From the NCBI GenBank assembly GCA_050743365.1, contig JBOGFI010000254.1, positions 1 to 64,000 on the forward strand: a stretch of 64,000 nucleotides of DNA, written 5' to 3'. Numbering within the stretch: position 1 is the stretch's first letter; every line of letters starts with the position of its first letter. Shown here in pieces: positions 14,031 through 21,611 of this stretch. The translations under genes and the position numbers were made by a program. A model generated the notes under the pieces. The model saw only the letters and a list, made by a program, of their open reading frames with translations. It searched no databases and had not been told where the DNA came from. Origin of the DNA: JBOGFI01 sp050743365. Lineage in GTDB: Bacteria; Actinomycetota; Acidimicrobiia; IMCC26256; JACDBD01.

Positions 14031-15241
14031 CTCGAGGCTTTCCTCCGACGGCGGATGCTGCCGCTCCCGCCTGCGTTCGCCTGGCGGACCGCACCGGCCG
14101 GCGCGAACCGCTGCACCAGCTCGCCCATGGCCCGGCCCGCGGGAGAGCCCGCGTCGGACTCGAGGATCGGGGTGCCGCTGTTCAACGACAGCCACATCGC
14201 CTGGGAGCTGGGCACGCTTACGTCGATCTTCATGCCGAGCGTCGACTCGATGTCGGTCGCGCTCAGCCCCACCCGAGCGTCGGCACGGTTCAGCACGAAA
14301 TGCCGGCCCTGGTTGCTCATCCCGATGATGTCGAGCGCCTCGAGCGCCTTGCGCACACCCCGGACGCACGGGACGTCGGTCGTGCACACCATGATGAGGT
14401 CGGTGGCGAGCTCCATGGCCGCCAGCGCGTGGGCGTCGATGCCCGCCGAGGTGTCGATCACCACGTACTTGAACTCCGTCGCCAGCGGCGTGACCACCTG
14501 GGCCAGGTGGTCGGGGTCGAGGTCGTCGGCCTGAGCCAGCGACTCGGGCGCGCACAGCGCGAACAGCTCCGCCGGGTGCGGCGTGAGCAGGACCTTGAGG
14601 GTCGTCGTGTCGAGCATCCCCGGCCGGGCGGTGTCGGCGATGGTGTGCTCGGGGGTGAGCCGGAGCGCGCTGGCCACGTCGCCGAACTGGAGGTCGAGGT
14701 CGATCAGCACAACCTGGTTGGCGGCGACCTGCGCGAGCCCCACCGCCAGGTTGGTGGCGACGGTGGTCTTGCCCGACCCGCCCTTGGGCGAGAGGATCGC
14801 GATGACCCGCCTCGTCGGCTCGCGCTTCTCCGCCTCGCCGACGAGCCTCCCGCGGCGAGTTGCCGCGGTCTCCAGAGCGCGATCGAGCGACGCGCGGAGG
14901 TCGGCGTCGGGCGCGTCGGGAGCGACGACGTCGCGCACGCCGGCGCGCACGGCCTGGGCCCAGAGGTCCCCGGTCGCGTCGGCCACGATGACCACGACGA
15001 TGTCGGGCCGCTCGCGGTCGAACGCGCGTGCAAGGTCGAGGGCAGATTCGACGTGGATGCCGGGCCCGATGGCCACGACCTCGGCACCGGTATTCGACAG
15101 CTCCTCGACGACCTGCGACGGGTTGCCCTTGAGCAGGTCGTCGCGCCAGTGCCGCAGGTCGGCGGCGACGGAGTCGCCGAACGCGCGCCGGACCTGCGCT
15201 TCGAAGCCCTCGGAAGGCGTGGCGAGGACGATGCGGCTCAT
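14027..15241 (-). CDS. tadZ: TadZ/CpaE-like ATPase
   Basis: A 404-residue protein with an atypical receiver-like N domain (about 1-120, VVVVIVADATGDLWAQAVRAG) and a MinD/ParA ATPase domain. Visible motifs are the deviant Walker A SPKGGSGKTTVATNLA, LIDLDLQFGDVASAL and VVIDTSAGIDAHALA. TadZ proteins localise the Tad machinery at a pole or other cell site. The product ends in a basic tail (IRRRRKASR). Start ATG 15241 overlaps the cpaB stop (ATGA); its stop overlaps tadA. Confidence 0.92.
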   Translation of the reverse strand: MSRIVLATPSEGFEAQVRRAFGDSVAADLRHWRDDLLKGNPSQVVEELSNTGAEVVAIGPGIHVESALDLARAFDRERPDIVVVIVADATGDLWAQAVRAGVRDVVAPDAPDADLRASLDRALETAATRRGRLVGEAEKREPTRRVIAILSPKGGSGKTTVATNLAVGLAQVAANQVVLIDLDLQFGDVASALRLTPEHTIADTARPGMLDTTTLKVLLTPHPAELFALCAPESLAQADDLDPDHLAQVVTPLATEFKYVVIDTSAGIDAHALAAMELATDLIMVCTTDVPCVRGVRKALEALDIIGMSNQGRHFVLNRADARVGLSATDIESTLGMKIDVSVPSSQAMWLSLNSGTPILESDAGSPAGRAMGELVQRFAPAGAVRQANAGGSGSIRRRRKASR

Positions 15242-15996
15242 GAGTAGACGTTCTCGAGGACGACGGTCTTCGTGCCCGCCTCGTCGGCGTCCTTGGGCTC
15301 GGCGACCAGCCAGATGTGGCCGAACTCGGCGACGAACACGGTCCGTTCCACGTCCGGCGCGCTCAGCGCCAGGCTGATCAGGAATCGACCCGAGGGGGCC
15401 TGGCCCGCCCGGTCGCCCTCGGCCTCGGCGCCTTGGTCGCCGCCCGACCCTGGGCTCGTCTCGACCTGCACGTTGGTGACCCGCACCTTGTGCAGCAGCA
15501 CGTGGGTCTGGTTGGGGCTCTTGGTCCCATCGGGGCTGTCGAACGGGTCGAACGAGGACACGACGCCGACGAGGTCGCCGGGCTTGATGACCCCGCCCAT
15601 CGCGCGCTCGGGCTCGAGCGCAACGGTGGCCTGGAGGAGGTTCTCGCCCTCCTGGGCGCCGGGAGCGCCGCTACCGGTCCCCTCGACGAAGCGCGCCTTG
15701 ACGACCTGCTCGTTGGGGAGGAGGTCGGTCTCGGCGACGCGGTCGCCGAGCTGGCGGAGGCTGGTGATCGCGCCCTCGGCGCGCACCTTCTGGGGGATCC
15801 GCTCGAACTCGACCTTGCCCTCGAGCTCGTCGGCCGGGGTCCCGGCGTCGATGGGCTCCGCGGCCACGAGCACCTTCACCGTCCTCTCGCCGGCGAGGGC
15901 GCGGTCCTCGGCGCCCTTCACGTAGCTCACGAGCACGACGGTGCCGAGCAGGGCCAGCACGACGGCGCCGACGATGCCGATCATTCTGCGCTTCAC
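15238..15996 (-). CDS. cpaB: Flp pilus assembly protein CpaB (SAF domain)
   Basis: A 252-residue protein with one N-terminal membrane anchor (MIGIVGAVVLALLGTVVLVS). An SAF domain follows (VKVLVAAEPIDAGTPADELEG, LLPNEQVVKARFV) and then the RcpC/CpaB region (MGGVIKPGDLVGVVSSFDP, FLISLALSAPDVERTVFVAE). In Gram-negatives CpaB links to the secretin; with no secretin here it probably has a periplasm-like or cell-wall role. GTG 15996 is preceded by GGAGGAAGA; the longer open frame upstream shows no domain. Confidence 0.88.
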   Translation of the reverse strand: MKRRMIGIVGAVVLALLGTVVLVSYVKGAEDRALAGERTVKVLVAAEPIDAGTPADELEGKVEFERIPQKVRAEGAITSLRQLGDRVAETDLLPNEQVVKARFVEGTGSGAPGAQEGENLLQATVALEPERAMGGVIKPGDLVGVVSSFDPFDSPDGTKSPNQTHVLLHKVRVTNVQVETSPGSGGDQGAEAEGDRAGQAPSGRFLISLALSAPDVERTVFVAEFGHIWLVAEPKDADEAGTKTVVLENVYS

Positions 15997-16097
15997 GGTC
16001 TCTTCCTCCCGTCGCCGGTGCGGCGGCTCGTTCTCCCATCGGCCGCCGCCGGCTGCTCCTGAAGGGCGAACTCGCGATCCGCGCCGCCCGACTGCTC

Positions 16098-17138
16098 TCA
16101 GTCGTCGTCGTCGCCGCCGCCCGGGGGCGGGTCGACCAGGCACGCGGTGAGGGGCTCGTCGGGGTCGACGCCGCAGATGCGAACGCCGCGCACGCCGGTG
16201 TCGAGCCCGACGGTCCCGCAGCACGTACCCTGGATGACCTCGCGGCTCAGGAACTGGAGCTCGAGGTAGCGGGAGCCTTGTGAGCCGGTGGTCTTGAAGT
16301 CGATCAGCTGTACCCACACGAACGCCGCGAGCCGGAATTTCGCGTTCGAGCCGTTGCCGTACACGAGGTCGAACACCGGCAGCGTGAACTCCTGGTTGAG
16401 GAGCCCCGAGAGCTCGCCGTCGATGCTGTTGCTGAAGGCGCCCGTGTCACCCTCGATGTCGGGCGGGGAGAGCTTGACGTTGCCGGGGTAGCCGTTCGCC
16501 ACCCACTCCTTGGTCTCGGCGTTGGAGTTCGAGCCGCCGTTGAGGTCGAGCATCCCCCAGTTGCCGGGCGCGGTGGACCCACAGGCATCGGGGTGGTCCT
16601 TGTTGTACGGAATGCGGATCGTCCCCGAGTCGCCGGTGGGGCCCGTCGGGAGGTTCAGCCACGCGGTGAGCGCGGGGTGCGCGTTGATGCAGAGCCCCAT
16701 GGGCCGGAGGCCGATCGCTCCCGTCGGGTAGCCGTACATCGCGTGGGTGGTCGAGGTCACGTCGGCGTCGTTGATGCCGAAGATGCCCGCGAACGTGAAG
16801 TCGATCGTGCGCTCGGCCGCGACCGTCACGTAGCCCGAGTCGGTCGCCGAGAAGGAGTGGTCCTGGCAATCGGTGACCACGGCGGCGGAATCGTTGGCGG
16901 TGACGTAGGTGTCGTCGTCGCCGGCGCAGCCGTCGAAGCCCTCGGCGTAGCTCTTGGCTGCCGCGAGCGCGCCGGCGTCGGTGCTGGTCCGCAGGCGGCG
17001 CTTCGCTCCCCAGCCGGCACCGGCGTCGATCGCGAACGCTGCGCAGGCGATGCACGTGGTCGTGAGGATCGCGGTCATGGCCAGCACGGCCCCGCGCTCA
17101 CGGTCGCGACCCGCGCGACGACGAAACGTCATTCGCAT
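16098..17138 (-). CDS. TadG-like pilus/surface protein
   Basis: A 346-residue protein with a TadE/TadG-type N terminus (DRERGAVLAMTAILTTTCIA, then AFAIDAGAGWGAKRRLRTSTDAGALAAAKS), that is, a pseudopilin-like membrane helix followed by the conserved D-A-A segment. The remainder is a cysteine-containing exported domain rich in Gly, Asn and Thr, ending in GGGDDDD. Such proteins are minor pilins or surface components of Tad systems. ATG 17138 has GGAG six bases upstream and overlaps the tadE stop by 10 bp. Confidence 0.82.
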   Translation of the reverse strand: MRMTFRRRAGRDRERGAVLAMTAILTTTCIACAAFAIDAGAGWGAKRRLRTSTDAGALAAAKSYAEGFDGCAGDDDTYVTANDSAAVVTDCQDHSFSATDSGYVTVAAERTIDFTFAGIFGINDADVTSTTHAMYGYPTGAIGLRPMGLCINAHPALTAWLNLPTGPTGDSGTIRIPYNKDHPDACGSTAPGNWGMLDLNGGSNSNAETKEWVANGYPGNVKLSPPDIEGDTGAFSNSIDGELSGLLNQEFTLPVFDLVYGNGSNAKFRLAAFVWVQLIDFKTTGSQGSRYLELQFLSREVIQGTCCGTVGLDTGVRGVRICGVDPDEPLTACLVDPPPGGGDDDD

Positions 17139-17542
17139 CGGAACTCCCCCCGTCCGGTGAGGTCGACGGTCTGGCTGCCCCAGAGCGGGATGTCGACGGC
17201 GCTGGTGGTCTGAATCGTGACGACCACCGTCTCCCCCGAACGTTGGTCGCAGGGCCGCGTCGCCGACGGGCTCACCGAGACCGAGGGGCTCGTGTCGAAC
17301 GAGATGCCGTCGAGCGCGTCCGTGACGCGATCGCTGATCTCGTCCTGGGTCGTCTGGGGGAGCGACGCCAGGCGCGCCCCTTCCCGCGCGGCGGCGTGGA
17401 GCCCCTGCTGGCGGTTGTACTGGATGCTGAACTGCACGATGCCGAACACGATCAGCACCAGCACCGGCAAGATGATCGCGAACTCGACCGCAGCCGCGCC
17501 CCGCTCGTCCCGTGATCGCAACCGACGCTGCATGGCCGTCAC
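17129..17542 (-). CDS. tadE: TadE family minor pseudopilin
   Basis: A 137-residue protein: a basic N terminus, then RDERGAAAVEFAIILPVLVL with the prepilin-like cleavage context and Glu+5-type residue, one membrane helix, HAAAREGARLASLPQT and a short C-terminal exported domain with a cysteine pair. I choose GTG 17542, which overlaps the preceding pilin stop as GTGA; GTG codons at 17545 and 17548 and an ATG at 17533 are alternatives. TadE-type proteins are minor pilins needed for Flp pilus assembly. Confidence 0.88.
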   Translation of the reverse strand: MTAMQRRLRSRDERGAAAVEFAIILPVLVLIVFGIVQFSIQYNRQQGLHAAAREGARLASLPQTTQDEISDRVTDALDGISFDTSPSVSVSPSATRPCDQRSGETVVVTIQTTSAVDIPLWGSQTVDLTGRGEFRCE

Positions 17543-17718
17543 CACCACTGGACCGACTCGAACAGCCCCTGCACGGTGCCGCCGAGCAACGCGACACTGG
17601 CGATCGCCACGGCCGCGATGAGCGCGACCAGCATCCCGTACTCGACGGCGGTCGCTCCGCGCTGCGGGTGGAAGTAGAGCTTCAGCGGACGATGGACGTC
17701 GTCCGGGCGGGGCGCCAT
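17539..17718 (-). CDS. Flp family type IVb pilin, second copy
   Basis: A 59-residue prepilin: a basic leader of about 20 residues (MAPRPDDVHRPLKLYFHP), the cleavage motif QRGATAVEYGMLVALIAAVA, and a short hydrophobic tail ending SVQWW. The leader differs from the upstream pilin but the processed helix is nearly the same. It lies after the 44-bp hairpin that separates it from the first pilin gene and is translationally coupled to tadE, suggesting lower expression as a minor pilin (inference). Confidence 0.9.
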   Translation of the reverse strand: MAPRPDDVHRPLKLYFHPQRGATAVEYGMLVALIAAVAIASVALLGGTVQGLFESVQWW

Positions 17719-17746
17719 GACGTGACCCCTTCTTGACAGTTGGGTA

Positions 17747-17790
17747 GGGCCGGCAGCCCGGAAGCCTGGTGGCTTCCGACCTGCCGGCCC
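17747..17790 (-). terminator. Strong hairpin between the two pilin genes
   Basis: GGGCCGGCAG (17747-17756) is perfectly complementary to CTGCCGGCCC (17781-17790). Inside, GGAAGCC (17760-17766) pairs with GGCTTCC (17771-17777) around a TGGT loop. The structure follows the first pilin stop by 17 bp in the direction of transcription. There is no T tract. A partial terminator or a stabiliser of the pilin mRNA would give high major-pilin and low downstream expression (inference). Confidence 0.65.
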
Positions 17791-17807
17791 ACCTGGTTCG
17801 AGACCTC

Positions 17808-17984
17808 TCAGGCGCCGAGCTTGCCCGAGATCGTGGTGAACGCGGCGTTGATCTGCGTCCCGAGGGTCACGACCACGGCCACGATGACGGCCGCGATCAG
17901 GGCGACCAGCATGCCGTACTCGACGGCGGTGGCACCCCGCTCCTCGTGACGGATCGCCAGAAGGTAGGCGAAGAGTCGCTGCAT
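17808..17984 (-). CDS. flp: Flp family type IVb pilin, first copy (likely major pilin)
   Basis: A 58-residue prepilin: leader MQRLFAYLLAIRHEERG, then the processing site G/ATAVEYGMLVALIAAVIV with the conserved Glu and Tyr, and a tail ending TTISGKLGA. It has the best RBS of the operon (GAGAGGAG, 9 nt before ATG 17984) and is first in the operon, followed by a strong hairpin; both suit a highly expressed major pilin. The prepilin peptidase (TadV/CpaA) expected to cleave it is not in the window. Confidence 0.93.
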   Translation of the reverse strand: MQRLFAYLLAIRHEERGATAVEYGMLVALIAAVIVAVVVTLGTQINAAFTTISGKLGA

Positions 17985-18142
17985 GGTTCTTTCTCCTCTC
18001 GAAGTGCCCCCGCCTTTGCGGCGGCGTTCCTGGTATCGGCCGCGCCTGCCGGAAACCTTGAGGAGAAATCGCGCAGCCAGTGAGATCCGCAGCCACACAT
18101 TGTGGCTACCGAGCCCCGGGCACGGTCTGCAATCATCACGTC

Positions 18143-18964
18143 GTGATCGACGAGGGCGTCTCGGACCTCATCGAGACGCGCCTGCTGGTGCTCACCTGGA
18201 ACGTGTGGTGGCGCTTCGGGCCCTGGGAGGCGCGCCAACCGGCCATCGCCGCAACCCTCCGGCGGGTCGACGCCGACGTGGTCGCGCTCCAGGAGGTGTG
18301 GGGCGAGGTGGGCGGTTCGAGCCAGGCGGCGACGCTGGCCGAGGGGCTCGGCTACCACCACGCCTTCGCGCCCGGCTTCGACGACGGCGACCTCGCCTTC
18401 GGCAACGCGATCCTCTCGCGGTGGCCGATCGCGGCGACCGAGGCGAAGCCGCTCCCGACCCTCGAGGGCGTCGACGAGCTGAGGGTCGCGCTCAAGGCCG
18501 AGATCGACGGGCCGCGCGGCCGCTTCGAGGTGTACACGACCCACCTCAACTGGCGGTACGACGAAAGCCGTGTCCGGCAGCTCCAGGTGCGTGCGCTGGC
18601 CGAGATGATGGCGGAGTCGCGGGGGCGTACCTACCCGGCGATCCTGTGCGGTGATTTCAACGCCGAGCCGGACTCTGACGAGGTGCGCATGCTGACCGGT
18701 CGCGCCGCGGTTCCGGTACCCCGCCTCGTGTTCGTCGACGCATGGGACGTCGCCGGCGACGGGCCCGGCTACACCTGGGCGAATGCCAACCCGTTTGCGG
18801 CCCGCGACCTCGAGGCCGACCGACGCATCGACTACGTGCTCGTGGGCTGGCGCAAGGACCGCGGAGCGGGACACGTGGTCGCAGCGCGAGTCGAGGGCAT
18901 CGAGCCGGTCGACGGTGTCCATCCGTCCGACCACTACGGGGTGCTGGCCGAGCTGCGCTACTGA
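18143..18964 (+). CDS. Endonuclease/exonuclease/phosphatase family protein
   Basis: A 273-residue EEP-fold protein without a signal peptide. Catalytic motifs are in order: LTWNVWWRFG (Asn), VVALQEVWGEV (Glu for Mg2+), TTHLNWR, ILCGDFNAEPDS (Asp/Asn) and the terminal PSDHYGVLAEL (Asp-His). The family covers DNA-repair nucleases, sphingomyelinases and phosphodiesterases; the lack of signal peptide argues against a secreted toxin-like role, and the substrate is unknown. The GTG at 18143 is preferred because upstream residues lack family similarity. It diverges from the pilin operon. Confidence 0.88.
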   Translation: MIDEGVSDLIETRLLVLTWNVWWRFGPWEARQPAIAATLRRVDADVVALQEVWGEVGGSSQAATLAEGLGYHHAFAPGFDDGDLAFGNAILSRWPIAATEAKPLPTLEGVDELRVALKAEIDGPRGRFEVYTTHLNWRYDESRVRQLQVRALAEMMAESRGRTYPAILCGDFNAEPDSDEVRMLTGRAAVPVPRLVFVDAWDVAGDGPGYTWANANPFAARDLEADRRIDYVLVGWRKDRGAGHVVAARVEGIEPVDGVHPSDHYGVLAELRY

Positions 18965-18967
18965 CGC

Positions 18968-20350
18968 TTACGTCGATCCCCGACGGGAGGGAGACCGACG
19001 GGGTTGTTCTCTCACCTGGCTGGGTGGGCGGTCGCCGTCGCCGGCGGCGCGGGCGAACGCCTCGTGCGGCCGCTGGAGCGAGCCCAGCGCCACCACGTCC
19101 CGTGGGAACAGCAGCGTGACCGTCCAGTCGAGGGCGATGCGCACCTTACGGTTCGGCGTCGGCATCATCAGCAGGTGGTAGGTGCGGTGAAGCCACCAGG
19201 CCCAGAAGCCGCGCAGGTGGATGCCGCCCGGGAGGCGGGCCACGCCGCGGTAGCGGCCGAGCGACACGAGCTGTCCCCGGTTGCGGTAGCGGAACCGCCG
19301 CAGTGGGCGCCCCTCGATCGTCGCCACCAGGTTCTCGGCGAGTCGCCGTGCCTGGCGCAGGGCGTGCTGCGCGGTCGGCGGGCACGTTCCCCCGGTGGTG
19401 ACGTCGGGCACCGCCGCGCAGTCACCCGCCGCCCACGCCGCCTCGACCGGCGTGCCGTCGGGCGCACGTACGCGCAGGTACGCGTCGCAGACGACGCGGC
19501 CGTGCTCGTCGACCGGGAAGCCGGAGCGGGCGACGAGCGGGTGGGGGCGCACGCCCGTCGTCCACACGAGCGTCTCGGCCGGGAACACGTCGCCGTTCGA
19601 GAGCCGGATGACGCCGCCCTCGGCCGACTCGAGCCGCGTGTCGAGTAGCACCTCGACACCCCGGCGGGCGAGCAGGGCGCGGGCATAGCCGGCGAGGTCG
19701 CCGCCGATCTCGGGCAGGATGCTGCCCGCCGCCTCCACCAGCACCCAGCGCGGTCGCGCATCGTGCGCCTGGGGCCCGAGTTCGGGGTAGCGCTCGAGCG
19801 CGGCGCGAACGAGGTCCTCCAGCTCGGCCAGTGCCTCGACGCCGGCGTACCCGCCGCCGACGAACACGAACGTGAGCTGGGCCCGCCGGCGCTCGGAGTC
19901 GGCGGTGGTGGCGGCCGCCTCGAGGCGCGAGAGCACCACGTTGCGGAGGTGGATGGCCTCGGCGACGGTCTTGAACCCGATCGCGCGCTCCGCGAGACCG
20001 GGCACCGGCAGGACGCGTGACACCGAGCCGGGGGCGAGCACGAGCGCGTCGTAGTGGACCTCGAGCGGTTCGCCCGCGAGGGTGCGTACCCACGCCTGGC
20101 GCGCCTCGTGGTCGAGCGACTCGACCTCGCCCACCACCAGCCGGGTGCGGCGCAGGACCTGGCGGAGGGCGACCACGACGTGGCGAGGCTCGATGTTCCC
20201 CGATGCCGCCTCGGGGAGGAACGGCTGGTACTGGAGGAAGTTCTCGGGATTGACGAGCACGACCTCGTGGCTCGAGTGGCGGAGGCGCCGCTCGAGGCGG
20301 AGGGCCGTGTAGGCGCCGACGAACCCGCCGCCGCTGACGAGGATCCTCAT
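18968..20350 (-). CDS. ndh: Type II NADH:quinone dehydrogenase
   Basis: A 460-residue flavoprotein with two dinucleotide-binding folds: FAD at the N terminus (ILVSGGGFVGAYTALRLERR) and NADH mid-protein (FVFVGGGYAGVEALAELE). WTTGVRPHPL and AAWAAGDCAAVPD mark the FAD C-terminal motif. The C-terminal region (GFWAWWLHRTYHLLMMP, RKVRIALDWTVTLLFPRD) is the amphipathic membrane anchor seen in actinobacterial NDH-2. The enzyme feeds electrons from NADH to menaquinone without pumping protons. ATG 20350 has GGAGGAG seven bases upstream. A perfect Rex palindrome 30 bp upstream indicates NADH/NAD+-responsive control. Confidence 0.92.
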   Translation of the reverse strand: MRILVSGGGFVGAYTALRLERRLRHSSHEVVLVNPENFLQYQPFLPEAASGNIEPRHVVVALRQVLRRTRLVVGEVESLDHEARQAWVRTLAGEPLEVHYDALVLAPGSVSRVLPVPGLAERAIGFKTVAEAIHLRNVVLSRLEAAATTADSERRRAQLTFVFVGGGYAGVEALAELEDLVRAALERYPELGPQAHDARPRWVLVEAAGSILPEIGGDLAGYARALLARRGVEVLLDTRLESAEGGVIRLSNGDVFPAETLVWTTGVRPHPLVARSGFPVDEHGRVVCDAYLRVRAPDGTPVEAAWAAGDCAAVPDVTTGGTCPPTAQHALRQARRLAENLVATIEGRPLRRFRYRNRGQLVSLGRYRGVARLPGGIHLRGFWAWWLHRTYHLLMMPTPNRKVRIALDWTVTLLFPRDVVALGSLQRPHEAFARAAGDGDRPPSQVREQPRRSPSRRGST

Positions 20351-20379
20351 GGCCGCTCCTCCGGTCGGGACCGGATCTA

Positions 20380-20397
20380 TTGTGAATAGTTTCACAA
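20380..20397 (-). promoter_or_regulatory. Rex operator
   Basis: TTGTGAATAGTTTCACAA is a perfect 18-bp palindrome (7-bp arms, TAGT spacer) matching the Rex redox-repressor consensus TTGTGAA-N4-TTCACAA. It lies 30 bp upstream of the ndh start, where it would block transcription when NADH is low, and type II NADH dehydrogenase is a classical Rex target. It could also affect the divergent SnoaL-like gene. The rex gene itself is not in the window. Confidence 0.85.
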
Positions 20398-20476
20398 GCA
20401 GCGGGGGTCGTCAAACGGCTCGGCCGCATAGAGTCCAGGCGCCGCCGACCGGTGCCATCGACGAGGGGACCGAGCG

Positions 20477-20857
20477 ATGCCCACGCCCGAGCAGGTCCGC
20501 GCCGCCGTGGATGCCTACGTGGACGCCTACCAGCGCAACGATCGGGACGGGTTCCTCGACGCCTTCGCCGACGAGGGTGTGGTGATCGACCCGGTGGGCA
20601 CCCCGGCGCATACCGGACGCGACGGGCGGGGCGCCTTCTGGGACACCGTCCACGAGATGACCGAGCGGCTCAGCTTCGACGTCAAGGACATCGTCGTCTG
20701 CGGCCGCGAGGCGGCGATGGTGTTCCAGATCGAGGCCCGGGCCGGCGACGGCGGGATGGTGATCGACGCGGTCGACGTCTTCGAGGTCGACGACGACGGC
20801 CGGATCGCGCAGCTCAAGGCCTACTGGGACATGGCCCGGGCCCGCCCCCTCGCCTGA
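20477..20857 (+). CDS. SnoaL-like / NTF2-fold protein
   Basis: A 126-residue cone-shaped NTF2-fold protein: the N-terminal helix pair EQVRAAVDAYVDAYQRNDRDGFLDAFADEG, GRDGRGAFWDTVHEM and the terminal strand VDVFEVDDDGRIAQLKAYWD are typical of SnoaL and ketosteroid-isomerase-like families. The C-terminal FDDDG-I--LRAYWD pattern suggests steroid delta-isomerase-like relatives, but catalysis is uncertain. ATG 20477 has GAGGGGA upstream. It diverges from ndh with the Rex site between them. Confidence 0.8.
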   Translation: MPTPEQVRAAVDAYVDAYQRNDRDGFLDAFADEGVVIDPVGTPAHTGRDGRGAFWDTVHEMTERLSFDVKDIVVCGREAAMVFQIEARAGDGGMVIDAVDVFEVDDDGRIAQLKAYWDMARARPLA

Positions 20858-20927
20858 CCGGGCGCTTGCCGGGATGGTCCAACTCGACTGGCCGACCCCG
20901 GAGCCCATCGGCAAGAATGGCCCGGCG

Positions 20928-21593
20928 ATGGGCGTCGAGTCTCGTGATTCCGTCTCGCTGAAGCCGGCTGAGCTGGACGAGCTCGGTCAGCTCGTGACCG
21001 CCGTCGGGCTTCCTGTCGCCGAGGCGCAACTCGACCAGCACGTGGAGCAGTTCCCGCTGGTGGCGCTGACCGGCGCCGACGCCGAGCTCCATGGCTTCCT
21101 GTTCGGCTCACTGGAGCGGATCGGGGGGACGCCGTGCATCCTCTGGGGGCTGGGCGCCACCCGGCGTGCCAAGCAGGCGCGCGCCTACCTCGAGTCCCTC
21201 GTCGGCGAGCTCTACCGGCGGGCGGCCATCTCCTTCCCCGACGAGGACGTGCTCGTGGCGGGGCGCTTCGCCCATCCCGCGTCGTACGCCCTCCTGGGCG
21301 TGTTGAGCGACGTGTGCCCGCGGCCCAAGTACTCGCCCACAGGGGAGGAGCGGGCCTGGGGCCGGCGCCTGGCCCGGCGCTTCGGCTGCGACGGCCGTTA
21401 CGACGACCGCAAGTTCCGGCTGGCGGCGAACGGCGCACCCGAGCCGGTCCTCGACGCCCGCACCGTGAAGGCTGGCGGCCGAGCGGCGACCGAGTTGATC
21501 GGCACGGTGAAGCCCGAGAAGGGCGAGGCGGTGATCGCCTTCGGCTGGGCCATGGCCGAGGCCCTCGCCGACGGCCTCGTCACCCGCAAGTAG
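20928..21593 (+). CDS. Conserved hypothetical protein
   Basis: A 221-residue soluble protein of mixed alpha/beta character. An acidic N terminus (LKPAELDELGQLVTAVGLPV) is followed by HGFLFGSLERIGGTPCILWG, a long basic helix (RAKQARAYLESLVGELYRRA), and KYSPTGEERAWGRRLARRFG with YDDRKFRL. The glycine-rich strand-helix arrangement faintly recalls GNAT acyltransferases, but I cannot place it confidently. The downstream ATG 20928 is preferred to the open frame from 20874. It converges on the DUF255 gene. Confidence 0.65.
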   Translation: MGVESRDSVSLKPAELDELGQLVTAVGLPVAEAQLDQHVEQFPLVALTGADAELHGFLFGSLERIGGTPCILWGLGATRRAKQARAYLESLVGELYRRAAISFPDEDVLVAGRFAHPASYALLGVLSDVCPRPKYSPTGEERAWGRRLARRFGCDGRYDDRKFRLAANGAPEPVLDARTVKAGGRAATELIGTVKPEKGEAVIAFGWAMAEALADGLVTRK

Positions 21594-21611
21594 CCCTCTA
21601 CCTGGAGGCGT

